From assembly GCA_902795675.1 (NCBI GenBank), contig CADBLZ010000096.1:1-10800 (forward strand): a DNA stretch of 10,800 bases, in the 5' to 3' direction. This stretch comes from an uncultured Erysipelotrichaceae bacterium. Its GTDB lineage: Bacteria; Bacillota_I; Bacilli_A; RF39; UBA660. The notes below the pieces were generated by a model. The model searched no databases and had not been told where the DNA came from. It saw only the letters and a program-made list of their open reading frames with translations. A program made the translations under genes and the position numbers. Positions 1-6,296 of the stretch are shown here, in pieces (position 1 is the first letter of the stretch; each line of letters starts with the position of its first letter).

Positions 1-2
1 AT

Positions 3-79
3 GGACCTCTAGCTCAGTTGGTTAGAGCATCCGGCTCATAACCGGGCGGTCGTAGGTTCGAGTCCTACGAGGTCCACCA
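3..79 (+). tRNA. tRNA with CAT anticodon, probably tRNA-Ile2 (AUA reader), possibly elongator Met
   Basis: The sequence folds as a full cloverleaf. The acceptor arm GGACCTC (3-9) pairs with GAGGTCC (69-75), the D arm is GCTC/GAGC, the anticodon stem TCCGG/CCGGG encloses loop CTCATAA, the T arm GTAGG/CCTAC encloses TTCGAGT, and CCA is encoded at 77-79. The first acceptor pair is G-C and the anticodon stem lacks the three G-C pairs of an initiator, so it is not tRNA-fMet. The CAT anticodon fits either elongator Met or the Ile2 species whose C34 becomes lysidine. From memory the body resembles the Bacillus Ile2 tRNA more than its elongator Met tRNA, but this is not decisive. AUA is a very common codon in this window, so an AUA reader makes sense. 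Confidence 0.93.
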
Positions 80-93
80 TTTATTTTATTGAT

Positions 94-178
94 GCGGGTG
101 TGGCGAAATTGGTAGACGCGCTAGACTTAGGATCTAGTCCTTCACGGGGTGGGGGTTCAAGTCCCTTCACCCGCACCA
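94..178 (+). tRNA. tRNA-Leu(TAG)
   Basis: This is a type II tRNA of 85 nt with a long variable arm. Acceptor GCGGGTG (94-100) pairs with CACCCGC (168-174), the discriminator is A175, and CCA is encoded at 176-178. The anticodon stem CTAGA/TCTAG encloses loop CTTAGGA, giving anticodon TAG, which reads CTN leucine codons. It lies 14 nt after the preceding tRNA and is followed by an intrinsic terminator, so the two are probably the end of one tRNA transcript that begins upstream of the window. Confidence 0.96.
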
Positions 179-190
179 TTTAGTAAATTA

Positions 191-215
191 ATCGAACATC
201 TAGTTCGATTTTTTT
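191..215 (+). terminator. Intrinsic terminator of the tRNA pair
   Basis: The stem ATCGAAC (191-197) pairs with GTTCGAT (203-209) across loop ATCTA and is followed by a run of T to 215. It ends the tRNA-Leu transcript before the thioredoxin gene. Confidence 0.85.
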
Positions 216-220
216 ATTTG

Positions 221-229
221 TGATATAAT
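221..229 (+). promoter_or_regulatory. Extended -10 promoter for thioredoxin
   Basis: TGATATAAT is a perfect extended -10 box. No convincing -35 hexamer is found 17 nt upstream (TAGTTC at 201-206). Transcription should start near 236, giving a leader of about 20 nt that carries the AAGGAGA ribosome binding site at 246-251. Confidence 0.6.
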
Positions 230-256
230 AAGCACATAAATTAAAAAGGAGATATT

Positions 257-553
257 ATGGTAAACGAAATAAACGAAGAATCATTCCAATCAAAAGTTAG
301 AGAAAGCAAAGGATTCGTATATGTTGATTTCTATGCAACATGGTGTGGACCTTGTAAAATGCTTGCTCCAATAATGGAAGAAGTTAGCAAAACAAATACA
401 GTATACAAGATGGATACAGATAATAATATGGACTTAGCTCAAGAATTTGGTATCATGTCTATTCCTTGTGTAATCTTATTTAAAGATGGTAAGGAAGTTA
501 AAAGATCTGTTGGTCTAGTATCAAAAGAAGACATCGAAGCAATGAAGAATTAG
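257..553 (+). CDS. trxA: Thioredoxin
   Basis: This 98-residue protein is a classical cytoplasmic thioredoxin, which reduces protein disulfides and is itself recharged by thioredoxin reductase. The active site WCGPC lies at residues 29-33 (catalytic Cys30 and Cys33), after the typical VDFYAT strand. The cis-proline loop reads SIPC (Pro70), followed by the VILFKDGKEV strand pair, so the fold is complete, although the length is slightly below the usual 104-110. An extra cysteine, Cys71, directly follows the cis-proline, where many thioredoxins have Thr; this could affect substrate contact. AAGGAGA at 246-251 fixes the ATG. The gene sits between two terminators and has its own extended -10 promoter, so it appears monocistronic. 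The name trxA is by family; a genome may hold several paralogues. Confidence 0.95.
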   Translation: MVNEINEESFQSKVRESKGFVYVDFYATWCGPCKMLAPIMEEVSKTNTVYKMDTDNNMDLAQEFGIMSIPCVILFKDGKEVKRSVGLVSKEDIEAMKN

Positions 554-571
554 GAAACTAATTCTTTTTTT
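546..571 (+). terminator. Intrinsic terminator overlapping the end of thioredoxin
   Basis: The stem AGAATTAG (546-553) pairs perfectly with CTAATTCT (558-565) across a GAAA tetraloop, followed by a T tract to 571. The TAG stop codon of the thioredoxin gene (551-553) forms the top of the 5' arm, so the last codons double as terminator. Confidence 0.85.
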
Positions 572-572
572 G

Positions 573-581
573 TGTTATAAT
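573..581 (+). promoter_or_regulatory. Extended -10 promoter for the O-antigen-ligase-like gene
   Basis: TGTTATAAT is a perfect extended -10 box beginning two bases after the T tract of the preceding terminator. The predicted start of transcription near 588 coincides with the first base of the AGGTGG ribosome binding site (588-593), so the 5' leader would be only about 10 nt. No -35 box is visible. Confidence 0.6.
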
Positions 582-597
582 TCTACTAGGTGGTAAT

Positions 598-1785
598 ATG
601 TCTAAATATCTTGATAAAAACATATCTAAAATAATCTTAATATTTATCTTTTTACAACCGATAATAGATCTTTTAACATCTATATCTATAAACTATCTAC
701 ATTTAACTATTTCTGTTGGTATAGTAGTAAGATCATTATTCTTAGTATTAATAATTTATTATTATGTCTTTATAAGAAAGATATCTAAAAAACAACTAAT
801 GTATTTATTGGGTATTCTAGTATTTAGTTTATCTTTTATAATATTTATATATCTATCTAAAGAACCAATGGGTTCTAATATCGTTTCTTTAATAAAATAC
901 TTATACTTTATAATCTTATTAATACTAATAGATTCTAAAGACTTAAAAATATCAAAAAGAAACTTATTTTATATAGCTTTAATATATATCTTATTAATCT
1001 TTGTGCCTCGTATGTTATCATTTGATTTTAATAGCTATAGAGAAGGTAATATAGGTAGTGTAGGTATCTTTAACTCTGGTAATGAAATAAACGCTATATT
1101 AGTCTTTTTATTACCTATATACCTAACTAATTTATTAAAAGAACAAAGTCTTGCTTATCGTTTAATCTTCTTTGCTGTTATGGCTTATGTATCTCTTTTA
1201 ACCGGCACTAAAGTACTACTATTCTTCTTCTTATTAATAACTTTAATAAAGATCTTACCTGAAGCTAAAAAACTAAGTAATAAAGCTAAAATAGCATCTC
1301 TAATAGGTGTTGGTATTACATGTGCTTTATTAGTTATCTTAATACCTAAAACTAACTTCTATCATAATATAGTGTTAAGTTTAGAATATAATAATATAAA
1401 TAGTTTTAAAGATATCTTTAGTTATAACTTCTTAAATAATGTTATCTTCCATGAAAGATTAACATTCTTAGTAAATAACTTTAATATCTATATTAATAGT
1501 GGAATAAGAAGTATTCTATTTGGTATTGGTTTAACAAGTAATAGTATCTTACTTAAAGAAGTAGAAATGGACTTATATGATATCCTAATAACTTTTGGTA
1601 TTATTGGAACACTATTACTTGTAATACCAGTTATAAAATACTTAATAAGTTTAAACAAACAAGATAAAGACCTAATAATAGGTACAATCTTCTTACTGAT
1701 TGTATCAATTATAAGTGGACACGTATTACTTTCACCAGCTGTCTCAATTTACTTAATAATTGGTTTAAAAAATAGAATAGAGTAA
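598..1785 (+). CDS. Polytopic membrane protein, O-antigen ligase/polymerase (Wzy/WaaL-like) family
   Basis: The 395-residue protein is almost entirely hydrophobic, with roughly ten membrane segments. Several features fit the O-antigen ligase/polymerase superfamily. A segment GIFNSGNEINAILVFLLP (residues 156-173) resembles the FGNPNExxA helix start typical of that family. LTGTKV (201-206) resembles the TGSR/TGTK motif. A late extracytoplasmic stretch followed by EMDLYDILITFGIIG (324-338) matches the conserved ExDxxxLxxFGxxG block. Members join or polymerise lipid-linked glycans on the outer face of the membrane, so a role in surface polysaccharide or teichoic-acid-type glycan assembly is likely, but no glycosyltransferase neighbours are present to name the substrate. 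ATG 598 is supported by AGGTGG at 588-593. The gene appears monocistronic. The superfamily is fairly sure; exact activity is unknown. Confidence 0.72.
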   Translation: MSKYLDKNISKIILIFIFLQPIIDLLTSISINYLHLTISVGIVVRSLFLVLIIYYYVFIRKISKKQLMYLLGILVFSLSFIIFIYLSKEPMGSNIVSLIKYLYFIILLILIDSKDLKISKRNLFYIALIYILLIFVPRMLSFDFNSYREGNIGSVGIFNSGNEINAILVFLLPIYLTNLLKEQSLAYRLIFFAVMAYVSLLTGTKVLLFFFLLITLIKILPEAKKLSNKAKIASLIGVGITCALLVILIPKTNFYHNIVLSLEYNNINSFKDIFSYNFLNNVIFHERLTFLVNNFNIYINSGIRSILFGIGLTSNSILLKEVEMDLYDILITFGIIGTLLLVIPVIKYLISLNKQDKDLIIGTIFLLIVSIISGHVLLSPAVSIYLIIGLKNRIE

Positions 1786-1800
1786 TCTATTCTATTTTAT
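1771..1800 (+). terminator. Intrinsic terminator overlapping the end of the ligase-like gene
   Basis: AATAGAATAGA (1771-1781) pairs perfectly with TCTATTCTATT (1786-1796) around a GTAA loop, followed by TTAT. The stop codon TAA (1783-1785) lies in the loop, so the last four sense codons make the 5' arm. Confidence 0.75.
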
Positions 1801-1842
1801 TTGACAAAAAGAAAAAAATATCATTAACCTAAAAATATAATA

Positions 1843-1851
1843 TGTTATAAT
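1843..1851 (+). promoter_or_regulatory. Extended -10 promoter for the thioredoxin-like membrane protein
   Basis: TGTTATAAT is a perfect extended -10 box. The predicted start near 1858 falls on GGAAG, the best Shine-Dalgarno for ATG 1871, so the leader is about 13 nt. A second TATAAT at 1836-1841 overlaps upstream. A consensus TTGACA at 1801-1806 is too far away to pair with either. Confidence 0.5.
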
Positions 1852-1870
1852 AAAGATGGAAGTGTGGTAA

Positions 1871-2461
1871 ATGAAAAAGTTAAATAGAACTCAAAAAATA
1901 ATTTATTTAATAATCATCATCTTGTTATTTGGTGTATTTGTATATGTTTCTAAAAAATATACTAGAGAAGATGTAGAAGGTGTAAAATTCAATGACTACT
2001 ACAAAGATATAGATGGATCTCATATTGATTTAATCTTTGGTAGTGAATTTATAAAACTAATTGATGATGAAGATGTTCATGTTTTCTTAATAGGTGATAG
2101 AGAAAATGAATGGAGTCAAAAATATGTTGAATTAGTATCATCAATCGTTAATGATCTAGGTGTTGATATTTACTACTATGATATCGTAAACGATAAGTCT
2201 CAAGAAAACTCAAACTATTATCGTATTGTTAAAAAACTAAATGGCTACTTAATGTCAGATGACTCATCAGATAACAACTTCTTGTCACCATCACTATATA
2301 TTATTAAAGATGGAAAAGTATTATTCTATGACGCAGAAACAAGTGTTGTTAAAAACTCTGATGAAGTAGATGCTTACTGGACAGAAGATGCAGAACAAGC
2401 ATTTAGACAAAAAATAACTGCTGAAATACACAAATATGTCTTAACAATTGTTACACAATAA
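1871..2461 (+). CDS. Membrane-anchored thioredoxin-like protein lacking catalytic cysteines
   Basis: The 196-residue protein has a basic N-terminus and one membrane segment (about residues 9-26), then a domain predicted to lie outside the cell. This domain reads like a thioredoxin fold. A buried strand DVHVFLIGD (68-76) is followed by an amphipathic helix EWSQKYVELVSSIVNDLG where the CxxC helix would sit, then strand VDIYYYDIVND. The late segment SPSLYIIKDGKVLFYDA (139-155) matches the cis-Pro loop and strand pair of thioredoxins. There is not one cysteine in the whole protein, so it cannot be a dithiol oxidoreductase; a binding or structural role is more likely. The fold assignment is inferred from pattern, not from a search. 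It starts at ATG 1871 after GGAAG and lies 35 nt before frr with no terminator between, so read-through into frr is plausible. Confidence 0.6.
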   Translation: MKKLNRTQKIIYLIIIILLFGVFVYVSKKYTREDVEGVKFNDYYKDIDGSHIDLIFGSEFIKLIDDEDVHVFLIGDRENEWSQKYVELVSSIVNDLGVDIYYYDIVNDKSQENSNYYRIVKKLNGYLMSDDSSDNNFLSPSLYIIKDGKVLFYDAETSVVKNSDEVDAYWTEDAEQAFRQKITAEIHKYVLTIVTQ

Positions 2462-2496
2462 GATATTATATACGTTAGAAAAGGAAGAAAAAATAT

Positions 2497-3033
2497 ATGA
2501 ACGAAGAACTAGAATTAAAAATGATGGAATCTCTTGACGCAATGGATAAGAGAATGTCATCTATTAGAGCAGGAAGAGCTAATCCATCTATTTTAAATGG
2601 TATTAATGTTGATTATTATGGAACACCAACACCACTAAATAGTTTAGCTAATGTGTTAGTACCAGATGCTCGTACATTAATGATTAAACCATATGATAAA
2701 AGCGCTATTAAAGATATCTTAAAAGCTATTAATGAATCTAATCTAGGTATCAATCCTTCAGATAATGGAGAAGCAGTTATTTTAACTATTCCTCAATTAA
2801 CAGAAGATACTAGAAGACAATATGTTAAACAAGCTAAAGAAATCGCTGAAGATGCTAAAGTAGCAATCAGAAAACATCGTCAAGAAGCTAATGAAGACGT
2901 TAAGAAAGACGAATCAGTTACTGAAGATGAAGAAAAACGTTTATTAGCTGACATTCAAAAAGTAGTTGACGAATATACAAAAAAAGTAGACGAAAAATAT
3001 AAAGAAAAAGAACAAGAACTAATGAGCTTCTAG
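2497..3033 (+). CDS. frr: Ribosome recycling factor
   Basis: This 178-residue protein acts with EF-G to split the post-termination ribosome complex so that subunits can be reused. Conserved family blocks are present in order: SSIRAGRANPS (21-31), VDYYGTPTPL (38-47), LMIKPYDKS (61-69), NLGINPSDNG (82-91), IPQLTEDTRR (98-107), and the long helix with VAIRKHRQEANEDVKK (122-137). Length is close to the usual 185. AAGGAAG at 2481-2487 supports ATG 2497. The common upstream partner pyrH is absent here; instead the gene follows the thioredoxin-like membrane protein with a 35-nt gap. It ends in its own terminator, facing the convergent tRNA-Arg. Confidence 0.97.
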   Translation: MNEELELKMMESLDAMDKRMSSIRAGRANPSILNGINVDYYGTPTPLNSLANVLVPDARTLMIKPYDKSAIKDILKAINESNLGINPSDNGEAVILTIPQLTEDTRRQYVKQAKEIAEDAKVAIRKHRQEANEDVKKDESVTEDEEKRLLADIQKVVDEYTKKVDEKYKEKEQELMSF

Positions 3034-3043
3034 TTCTTTTTTA
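3014..3043 (+). terminator. Intrinsic terminator overlapping the end of frr
   Basis: AAGAACTA (3014-3021) pairs with TAGTTCTT (3031-3038) across a 9-nt loop, followed by TTTTA. The frr stop codon TAG (3031-3033) begins the 3' arm, so the hairpin is made largely from the last codons of the gene. Confidence 0.72.
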
Positions 3044-3049
3044 TTGCAC

Positions 3050-3074
3050 AAAAAAACTAGTCAATAGACTAGTT
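3050..3074 (-). terminator. Intrinsic terminator of tRNA-Arg
   Basis: AACTAGTC (3055-3062) and GACTAGTT (3067-3074) form a perfect 8-bp stem around a 4-nt loop. Read on the minus strand it is followed by T residues opposite the A run at 3050-3056. It lies just beyond the 3' end of the minus-strand tRNA. Confidence 0.72.
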
Positions 3075-3085
3075 AATTTTTAAAA

Positions 3086-3162
<77 letters not shown>

Positions 3163-3184
3163 ATTTAATCACTGGAACATATAG

Positions 3185-3213
3185 ATTATATAATACTTAA
3201 CTTTATTTTGCAA
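3185..3213 (-). promoter_or_regulatory. Promoter of tRNA-Arg
   Basis: On the minus strand, TTGCAA (3213-3208) is separated by 17 nt from a consensus TATAAT (3190-3185). The 5' end of the tRNA (3162) is about 22 nt downstream of the -10 box, as expected for a stable-RNA promoter. Confidence 0.72.
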
Positions 3214-3231
3214 GTCTAAATAAAAGTTTAG

Positions 3232-3260
3232 TTTACTATTTTATAAAATTAAACTATAAT
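3232..3260 (+). promoter_or_regulatory. Promoter of the VirB2-like membrane protein gene
   Basis: TTTACT (3232-3237, four of six consensus bases) and TATAAT (3255-3260) are separated by 17 nt. Transcription should start near 3267, right at the AGGTG ribosome binding site (3267-3271), giving a leader of about 11 nt. It is divergent from the tRNA-Arg promoter. Confidence 0.55.
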
Positions 3261-3277
3261 TGTATTAGGTGATTACA

Positions 3278-3751
3278 ATGAAAAAAAGATTCTTTAATAA
3301 GAAAACCTTATTATATATACTAATACTATTAGCATTTGTCACAGTTGATGTTGTTTATGCTAAAGCTCAAACAAGTGCTGAATTACGTTTTTGTGAATAT
3401 CCAAGTGTTTTAAATACACTTAAGGTATTAGGATTCGTTTTAATCTTAATTAAAATACTAGTTCCAGTAATGCTTTTAATTCTACCAGTAAAAGACTTCT
3501 GGTCAGGTGTTAGAACAGGTCTTTGGAAAGATGGCGACAAAGGTTTAAAACCTGGTATCTTCATGTTTGCTAGAAAGCTAGCAGCATGTGTCTTAATCTT
3601 CTTTGTTCCAACAATCATTAACTGGGCAATTGTTTTAATTCAAGATGCTGTAGGTACTACTGAAGGTGAAGGTTTCGACGCATGTCGTACTTGTATCTTC
3701 GAAATTGATAACTGTCAAATTCCAGATAAAGATCCAGAAATATATAAATAG
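3278..3751 (+). CDS. Small membrane protein with VirB2/TrbC pilin-like layout
   Basis: From ATG 3278 the product has 157 residues. An in-frame GTG at 3269 exists, but AGGTG (3267-3271) overlaps it and is correctly spaced only for the ATG. The first segment (about 10-28, ending VYAKA) looks like a signal peptide. Two further membrane segments follow (about 48-69 and 100-122), joined by a charged loop (FWSGVRTGLWKDGDKG). The second ends IFFVPTIINW. A cleaved leader plus two hydrophobic helices with this IFF-P-T motif recalls VirB2/TrbC-type pilins of conjugation systems and related orphan proteins in Firmicutes; that link is by layout only. Five cysteines remain after the leader (39, 104, 136, 139, 146), three of them in the acidic tail CRTCIFEIDNC. 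No conjugation genes adjoin it. It has its own promoter and terminator, so it is not obviously part of the exporter cassette 60 nt downstream. Confidence 0.6.
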   Translation: MKKRFFNKKTLLYILILLAFVTVDVVYAKAQTSAELRFCEYPSVLNTLKVLGFVLILIKILVPVMLLILPVKDFWSGVRTGLWKDGDKGLKPGIFMFARKLAACVLIFFVPTIINWAIVLIQDAVGTTEGEGFDACRTCIFEIDNCQIPDKDPEIYK

Positions 3752-3775
3752 AGATAACGAAAGTTATCTTTTTTT
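3752..3775 (+). terminator. Intrinsic terminator after the VirB2-like gene
   Basis: AGATAAC (3752-3758) and GTTATCT (3763-3769) pair perfectly around a GAAA tetraloop, followed by T residues to 3775. It starts at the base after the stop codon and separates this gene from the exporter cassette. Confidence 0.87.
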
Positions 3776-3798
3776 AATTTTTAAAGGATAAAAGAAAA

Positions 3799-3830
3799 AA
3801 CCTCTCGTATAAATAGAGTGAAGGGAGGTT
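3799..3830 (+). promoter_or_regulatory. Leader hairpin masking the exporter ribosome binding site
   Basis: AACCTCTC (3799-3806) can pair with GGGAGGTT (3823-3830), seven Watson-Crick pairs and one G-U, across a 16-nt loop. The 3' arm contains the entire strong Shine-Dalgarno GGGAGG of the exporter gene (ATG 3835), so the fold would block translation. The loop also contains TATAAA (3808-3813), a possible -10 box with no good -35. If transcription starts from it, near 3820, the masking arm would be absent from the mRNA and the hairpin would have no regulatory meaning. Confidence 0.45.
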
Positions 3831-3834
3831 AAAC

Positions 3835-5871
3835 ATGAAAAAGAAAATAGAAGTTCGTCAGCGTGACATTAAAGATTGTGGTGTTTGCTGTCTCTTAAGT
3901 ATCATGCGGTATTTTGATGGTGGTGTGCCAATTGAAACTTTAAGAATTGATACCAACACAACAACTAAAGGTGTTACTGCTTACAATCTGGTTGTAGCAG
4001 CTAAAAAATACAACATAAACTTAGTTGGCAAAAGACTTGAAAAAATAAGTAATGACCTTGTCTTACCTGCTATATGTCATCTAGAAACTAAAAGAGGTTA
4101 CAACCACTTTGTTATATTATATAAAATAAATAAAACAACATATGAAATAATGGATCCTGCAAAAGGATATATAAAAGTTAAACAGGAAGAATTCCTAAAA
4201 GAATGGACCCATATTATTTTATTTGCTGAAAAGATTAATAAAGTTCCATTAATAAAGAGTCGAAATATATTAAAAGAATTTTTCATAAATACAATAAAAA
4301 ATGAATATTCCTTCATAACTAAACTCTTAATTTCTAATATAATTATTACAATACTTTCAATCGTCTTAAGCTATTACTTTAAAACAGTAATATCCCTTAC
4401 AGAAACAAGTTATATAAGTATTGTTTACCTAACTATAATAATTTTCCTATTTTTCACAATATTGAAACTCTTTACTAATTATATAAAAAACAAACTTAAA
4501 ATAATCTTAAACAAAAATATTGATATAGAACTGATTCCTAATTTTCTAAATCACACTTTTAATCTTCCTTTGAATATTATTAAAAGTAGAACTAGCGGTG
4601 AAATAATAACGAGAGTAAACGAAGTAAATAATATTAAAGATTTAATATCAGATATCTTCATAACTGTCATATTAAACTTCACCTTAACAATTGGTTCTAT
4701 ATACTTCTTATACAATATAAATAATGATTTATTTTTGATTCTTTTAATAATATCAATTATTTATATTGCTGTTGGTTTTGTTTTTAGTCCAATTATAAAT
4801 AGGAAGATAAATAATAATATTGACTTAGAAACGACCTTTAATAGTTCCTTATCAGAATCAGTAGAATCTCTAGAAACTATTAAAAATCTAAATATTATAG
4901 ATCAAAAAGAAGATAATCTAGTAACCAAGTTCTCATTGTATTTAAAAGACACTTTTAACTTCAGTTTATTTATAAATAAATATCAAACTTTAAAAGATAT
5001 TATCTATGATCTTGGTTTATTCTTGATTAATAGTTATGGGTTTTATTTAATATATCAAAACAAATTATCATTACTATCTTTAATTACTTTTAATACACTT
5101 TTAACGTATTATATAGAACCGATTCAAAGTGTTATTAATCTATTACCTAAATATAATTTAGTAAAAGTATCACTTGAAAAAATAAACGAATATTTATCCA
5201 TTTCTAAAGAAGATTTAGGCTTAGAAGAAAGTTTTAATAATGGTGATATTGAAATAAACCATTTATCATATTCATATGATAAATATAATAACCTAATAAA
5301 TGATCTAAATATAAAAATACCAAAGAATGCCAGAATTACCATAAAAGGTCGAAGTGGATCTGGTAAAAGTACACTATGTAAGTGTTTAAATAGATTAATT
5401 GATGATTATCAGGGTGATATAAAAATCAATAATATAAATATCAAAGATTACTCAATAAATACCATAAGAAATAATATCTTATATGTATCACAAAGAGAAA
5501 AGATATTCTCCGATACGATTAAGAATAACATTTCTTTAGGTAAAGAAATAAATCTTGAAGAGTTAAATAGAATAGTGAATATTACTAAAGTAAATGAAAT
5601 CATCAATAAGAAAAAAATGCGTCTTGATTCATACTTAGTTGATTCTGGATTTAATTTATCTGGTGGTGAAAAGCAAAGAATCGTTCTTGCTAGAGCTTTA
5701 GCTTTTAAACCCAAAATACTAATACTTGATGAATCGCTAAGTGAAATAGATAATGAAAATGAGTATCGTATATTATCCGGCATTAATAAATACTTAAAAG
5801 ATTCAACGATTATTTATATTACTCATAAAACAAACTCATACTTCAAAAACATAATTACTATTGGAGCATAA
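3835..5871 (+). CDS. Peptidase-containing ABC exporter (C39 family) for double-glycine leader peptides
   Basis: The 678-residue protein should cleave leaders after Gly-Gly inside the cell and export the mature peptide. The N-terminal C39 peptidase has Gln9, catalytic Cys15 (in QRDIKDCGVCC), His91 (GYNHFVIL) and Asp107 (MDPAKG). The membrane domain spans about 160-440. The nucleotide-binding domain has Walker A GRSGSGKST (505-513), Q-loop Gln553, signature LSGGEKQR (608-615), Walker B ILILDE (628-633) and His664. All catalytic residues are present, so it looks active. Oddly it stops at residue 678, only 14 residues after His664, where homologues continue about 30 more. The first 30 codons use CAG, CGG and CTG, richer in GC than the surrounding genes, which may hint at transfer. 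A strong GGGAGG precedes the ATG. It heads a four-gene cassette; substrates are probably the two peptides at 6297 and 6452. Confidence 0.93.
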   Translation: MKKKIEVRQRDIKDCGVCCLLSIMRYFDGGVPIETLRIDTNTTTKGVTAYNLVVAAKKYNINLVGKRLEKISNDLVLPAICHLETKRGYNHFVILYKINKTTYEIMDPAKGYIKVKQEEFLKEWTHIILFAEKINKVPLIKSRNILKEFFINTIKNEYSFITKLLISNIIITILSIVLSYYFKTVISLTETSYISIVYLTIIIFLFFTILKLFTNYIKNKLKIILNKNIDIELIPNFLNHTFNLPLNIIKSRTSGEIITRVNEVNNIKDLISDIFITVILNFTLTIGSIYFLYNINNDLFLILLIISIIYIAVGFVFSPIINRKINNNIDLETTFNSSLSESVESLETIKNLNIIDQKEDNLVTKFSLYLKDTFNFSLFINKYQTLKDIIYDLGLFLINSYGFYLIYQNKLSLLSLITFNTLLTYYIEPIQSVINLLPKYNLVKVSLEKINEYLSISKEDLGLEESFNNGDIEINHLSYSYDKYNNLINDLNIKIPKNARITIKGRSGSGKSTLCKCLNRLIDDYQGDIKINNINIKDYSINTIRNNILYVSQREKIFSDTIKNNISLGKEINLEELNRIVNITKVNEIINKKKMRLDSYLVDSGFNLSGGEKQRIVLARALAFKPKILILDESLSEIDNENEYRILSGINKYLKDSTIIYITHKTNSYFKNIITIGA

Positions 5872-5872
5872 T

Positions 5873-6289
5873 ATGTACGAAAAAATCAAACTATCTCGTT
5901 CTAAAAATAATCAAACCCCTATATTATTAATTCTAACAATAATATTTTTTATATTATTATTGTTTTACTTTATAAACTCAAAAACGACATATAGTGTTAA
6001 AACCTTAGTAGGAGAAGTAGAGTGTGAAGAAGATTGTATAATAAGATCAACAATAAACTACGAAGACACATCCTTAATTGATCAAGAATTATACATCGAG
6101 TACGATAATAATCGTTACAAAGTAAATGAAATTAATGTTATAAATACAGAAGTATTAGATAATTACGCTTATGAAGAAGTAGAATTAAAGACCAACTTAA
6201 AAACTAAAAACAAAATTATAAAGTATAAAATACTTTATGAACCGAAAAGAATCATCCAAAAAATAATAGACTCAGCTAAGAAAGGATAA
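5873..6289 (+). CDS. Small membrane-anchored accessory protein of the exporter (possible reduced HlyD-like adaptor)
   Basis: From ATG 5873 the product has 138 residues: a basic cytoplasmic start, one membrane helix (about 16-34), then an extracytoplasmic part with short alternating strands. The tail (NLKTKNKIIKYKILYEPKRIIQKIID, about residues 108-133) resembles the end of membrane-fusion accessory proteins, where a last beta strand is followed by a KSLLDYL-like helix. Typical HlyD/LcnD partners of C39 exporters are over 400 residues with a long coiled coil; here that middle part is missing, so the assignment is tentative. Two cysteines (51, 55) follow the membrane helix at VECEEDC. The gene starts one base after the exporter stop, its GGAG (5863-5866) lies inside the exporter gene, and it is followed 7 nt later by the first peptide gene, so the three are translationally linked. 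An upstream in-frame TTG at 5861 is a weaker start. An immunity role is an alternative. Confidence 0.55.
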   Translation: MYEKIKLSRSKNNQTPILLILTIIFFILLLFYFINSKTTYSVKTLVGEVECEEDCIIRSTINYEDTSLIDQELYIEYDNNRYKVNEINVINTEVLDNYAYEEVELKTNLKTKNKIIKYKILYEPKRIIQKIIDSAKKG

Positions 6290-6296
6290 ATGCAAT

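Noticed and set aside
3..79. Initiator tRNA-fMet
   Set aside because: The first acceptor base pair is a normal G-C and the anticodon stem lacks the three consecutive G-C pairs of initiators.
1801..1806. Consensus TTGACA as the -35 box for the gene at 1871
   Set aside because: No -10 box lies 16-18 nt downstream; the TATAAT copies are 29 and 39 nt away.
5448..5783. Minus-strand open frame of 111 codons within the exporter gene
   Set aside because: It mirrors the conserved ATP-binding domain, has no ribosome binding site, and is explained as antisense of a real gene. The same holds for the frames at 3367-3618, 4098-4316, 5124-5342 and 7646-7966.
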